Source: Bacteroidota bacterium (GTDB lineage Bacteria > Bacteroidota > Bacteroidia > Flavobacteriales > Weeksellaceae). Taken from it: DNA of 5,099 nt. The stretch lies in the NCBI GenBank assembly GCA_023457935.1, contig JAEXBA010000080.1, positions 1 through 5,099 on the forward strand, given 5' to 3'. The notes under the pieces were generated by a model. That model did no database searches. It was not told the origin of the DNA and saw nothing but the letters and a program-made list of their open reading frames with translations. The translations under genes were made by a program, and so were the position numbers. Below are positions 4,948-5,099 of this stretch, in pieces. Within the stretch, counting starts at the first letter, position 1; each line of letters opens with the position of its first letter.

Positions 4948-4966
4948 TTGATGTAGGATAAGTTCG
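4948..4966 (-). promoter_or_regulatory. Shared 19-bp box, copy 2 (candidate activator site)
   Basis: This is an exact second copy of the box at 3066-3084, in the same orientation and at the same 22-nt distance from the -7 box. The sequence between box and -7 box is not conserved between the two copies, so the spacing and the box appear to be what matters. It sits just downstream of the hairpin at 4972-5010, so little of the upstream transcript can reach this promoter. Confidence 0.65.
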
Positions 4967-4971
4967 GTCAC

Positions 4972-5010
4972 AAAAAAAAGAGGCTGTCTCAAAAGGACAG
5001 TCTTTTTTTT
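4972..5010. terminator. Hairpin with T tracts on both sides, probable bidirectional terminator
   Basis: AGAGGCTGTC (4979-4988) pairs with GACAGTCTTT (4996-5005) around the loop TCAAAAG. On the plus strand all ten positions pair, two as G-U wobbles, and nine or so Ts follow. On the minus strand the same two positions become A-C mismatches, leaving a 5-bp core plus flanking pairs, with eight Ts after it (complement of 4972-4979). It most likely ends a minus-strand gene located beyond the right edge. GAGGCTGTCTCAAAAG-type hairpins are common terminators in this group and also occur near insertion-sequence ends; nothing else here points to an insertion sequence. Confidence 0.65.
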
Positions 5011-5099
5011 TCGCTTTGTTTAAAAATCCGATTTTTGAAGTTTTCTATTTTTGATTTTTCGAAAAACAAAGCTAAAAAAGTCAAAAAACAGTCTATTTC

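Noticed and set aside
4989..5099. Minus-strand open frame entering from the right edge (about 36 codons, ending at a TGA in the terminator loop)
   Set aside because: It consists mostly of Lys and Phe codons from A and T runs, passes through the terminator stem, and has no recognisable family. It is more likely non-coding flank than the 3' end of a gene.

Overview
The window is AT-rich, and every convincing gene lies on the minus strand, so transcription runs from right to left. The promoters carry a TAnnTTTG -7 box rather than sigma70 boxes, start codons are preceded by A-rich stretches more than by clear Shine-Dalgarno sequences, and the proteins have a flavobacterial look. I infer a Bacteroidota host of the family Weeksellaceae (Chryseobacterium/Kaistella type). 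This is recognition by eye, not a database result.

Layout in the direction of transcription. At the right edge, 5011-5099 is AT-rich with no gene I can identify, and a hairpin at 4972-5010 probably ends a transcript entering from outside. Unit A has a 19-bp box (4948-4966), a -7 promoter box (4918-4925), a COG2910-type NAD(P)-binding reductase (4233-4895), a luciferase-like flavin monooxygenase (3176-4222) and a terminator (3126-3152). Unit B has the same 19-bp box (3066-3084), a -7 box (3036-3043), a leader of about 180 nt containing a flavobacterial RNA-like element and a possible 22-residue leader ORF, then a pirin (1973-2848) and a terminator (1931-1969). Unit C has a small GNAT acetyltransferase (1588-1905), a repeat-filled spacer of about 190 nt, a second and divergent pirin (488-1396), an OsmC-family thiol peroxidase (74-478), and the first 25 codons of what looks like another small GNAT protein (1-77), which overlaps the osmC-like gene by 4 nt.

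Taken together, the genes look like an oxidative, electrophile or quinone stress cluster. It combines hydroperoxide reduction (OsmC family), two cupin-fold pirins with intact metal ligands, a flavin-dependent oxidoreductase paired with an NAD(P)H-type reductase, and small acetyltransferases. The substrate is unknown.

The strongest non-coding signal is the 19-bp box. It occurs twice, identical, and exactly 22 nt upstream of a TAnnTTTG box each time, in front of two different transcription units. This is the expected geometry of an activator site shared by a small regulon. The octamer and heptamer repeats arranged as an inverted repeat between GNAT and pirin 1 are the second unusual structure.
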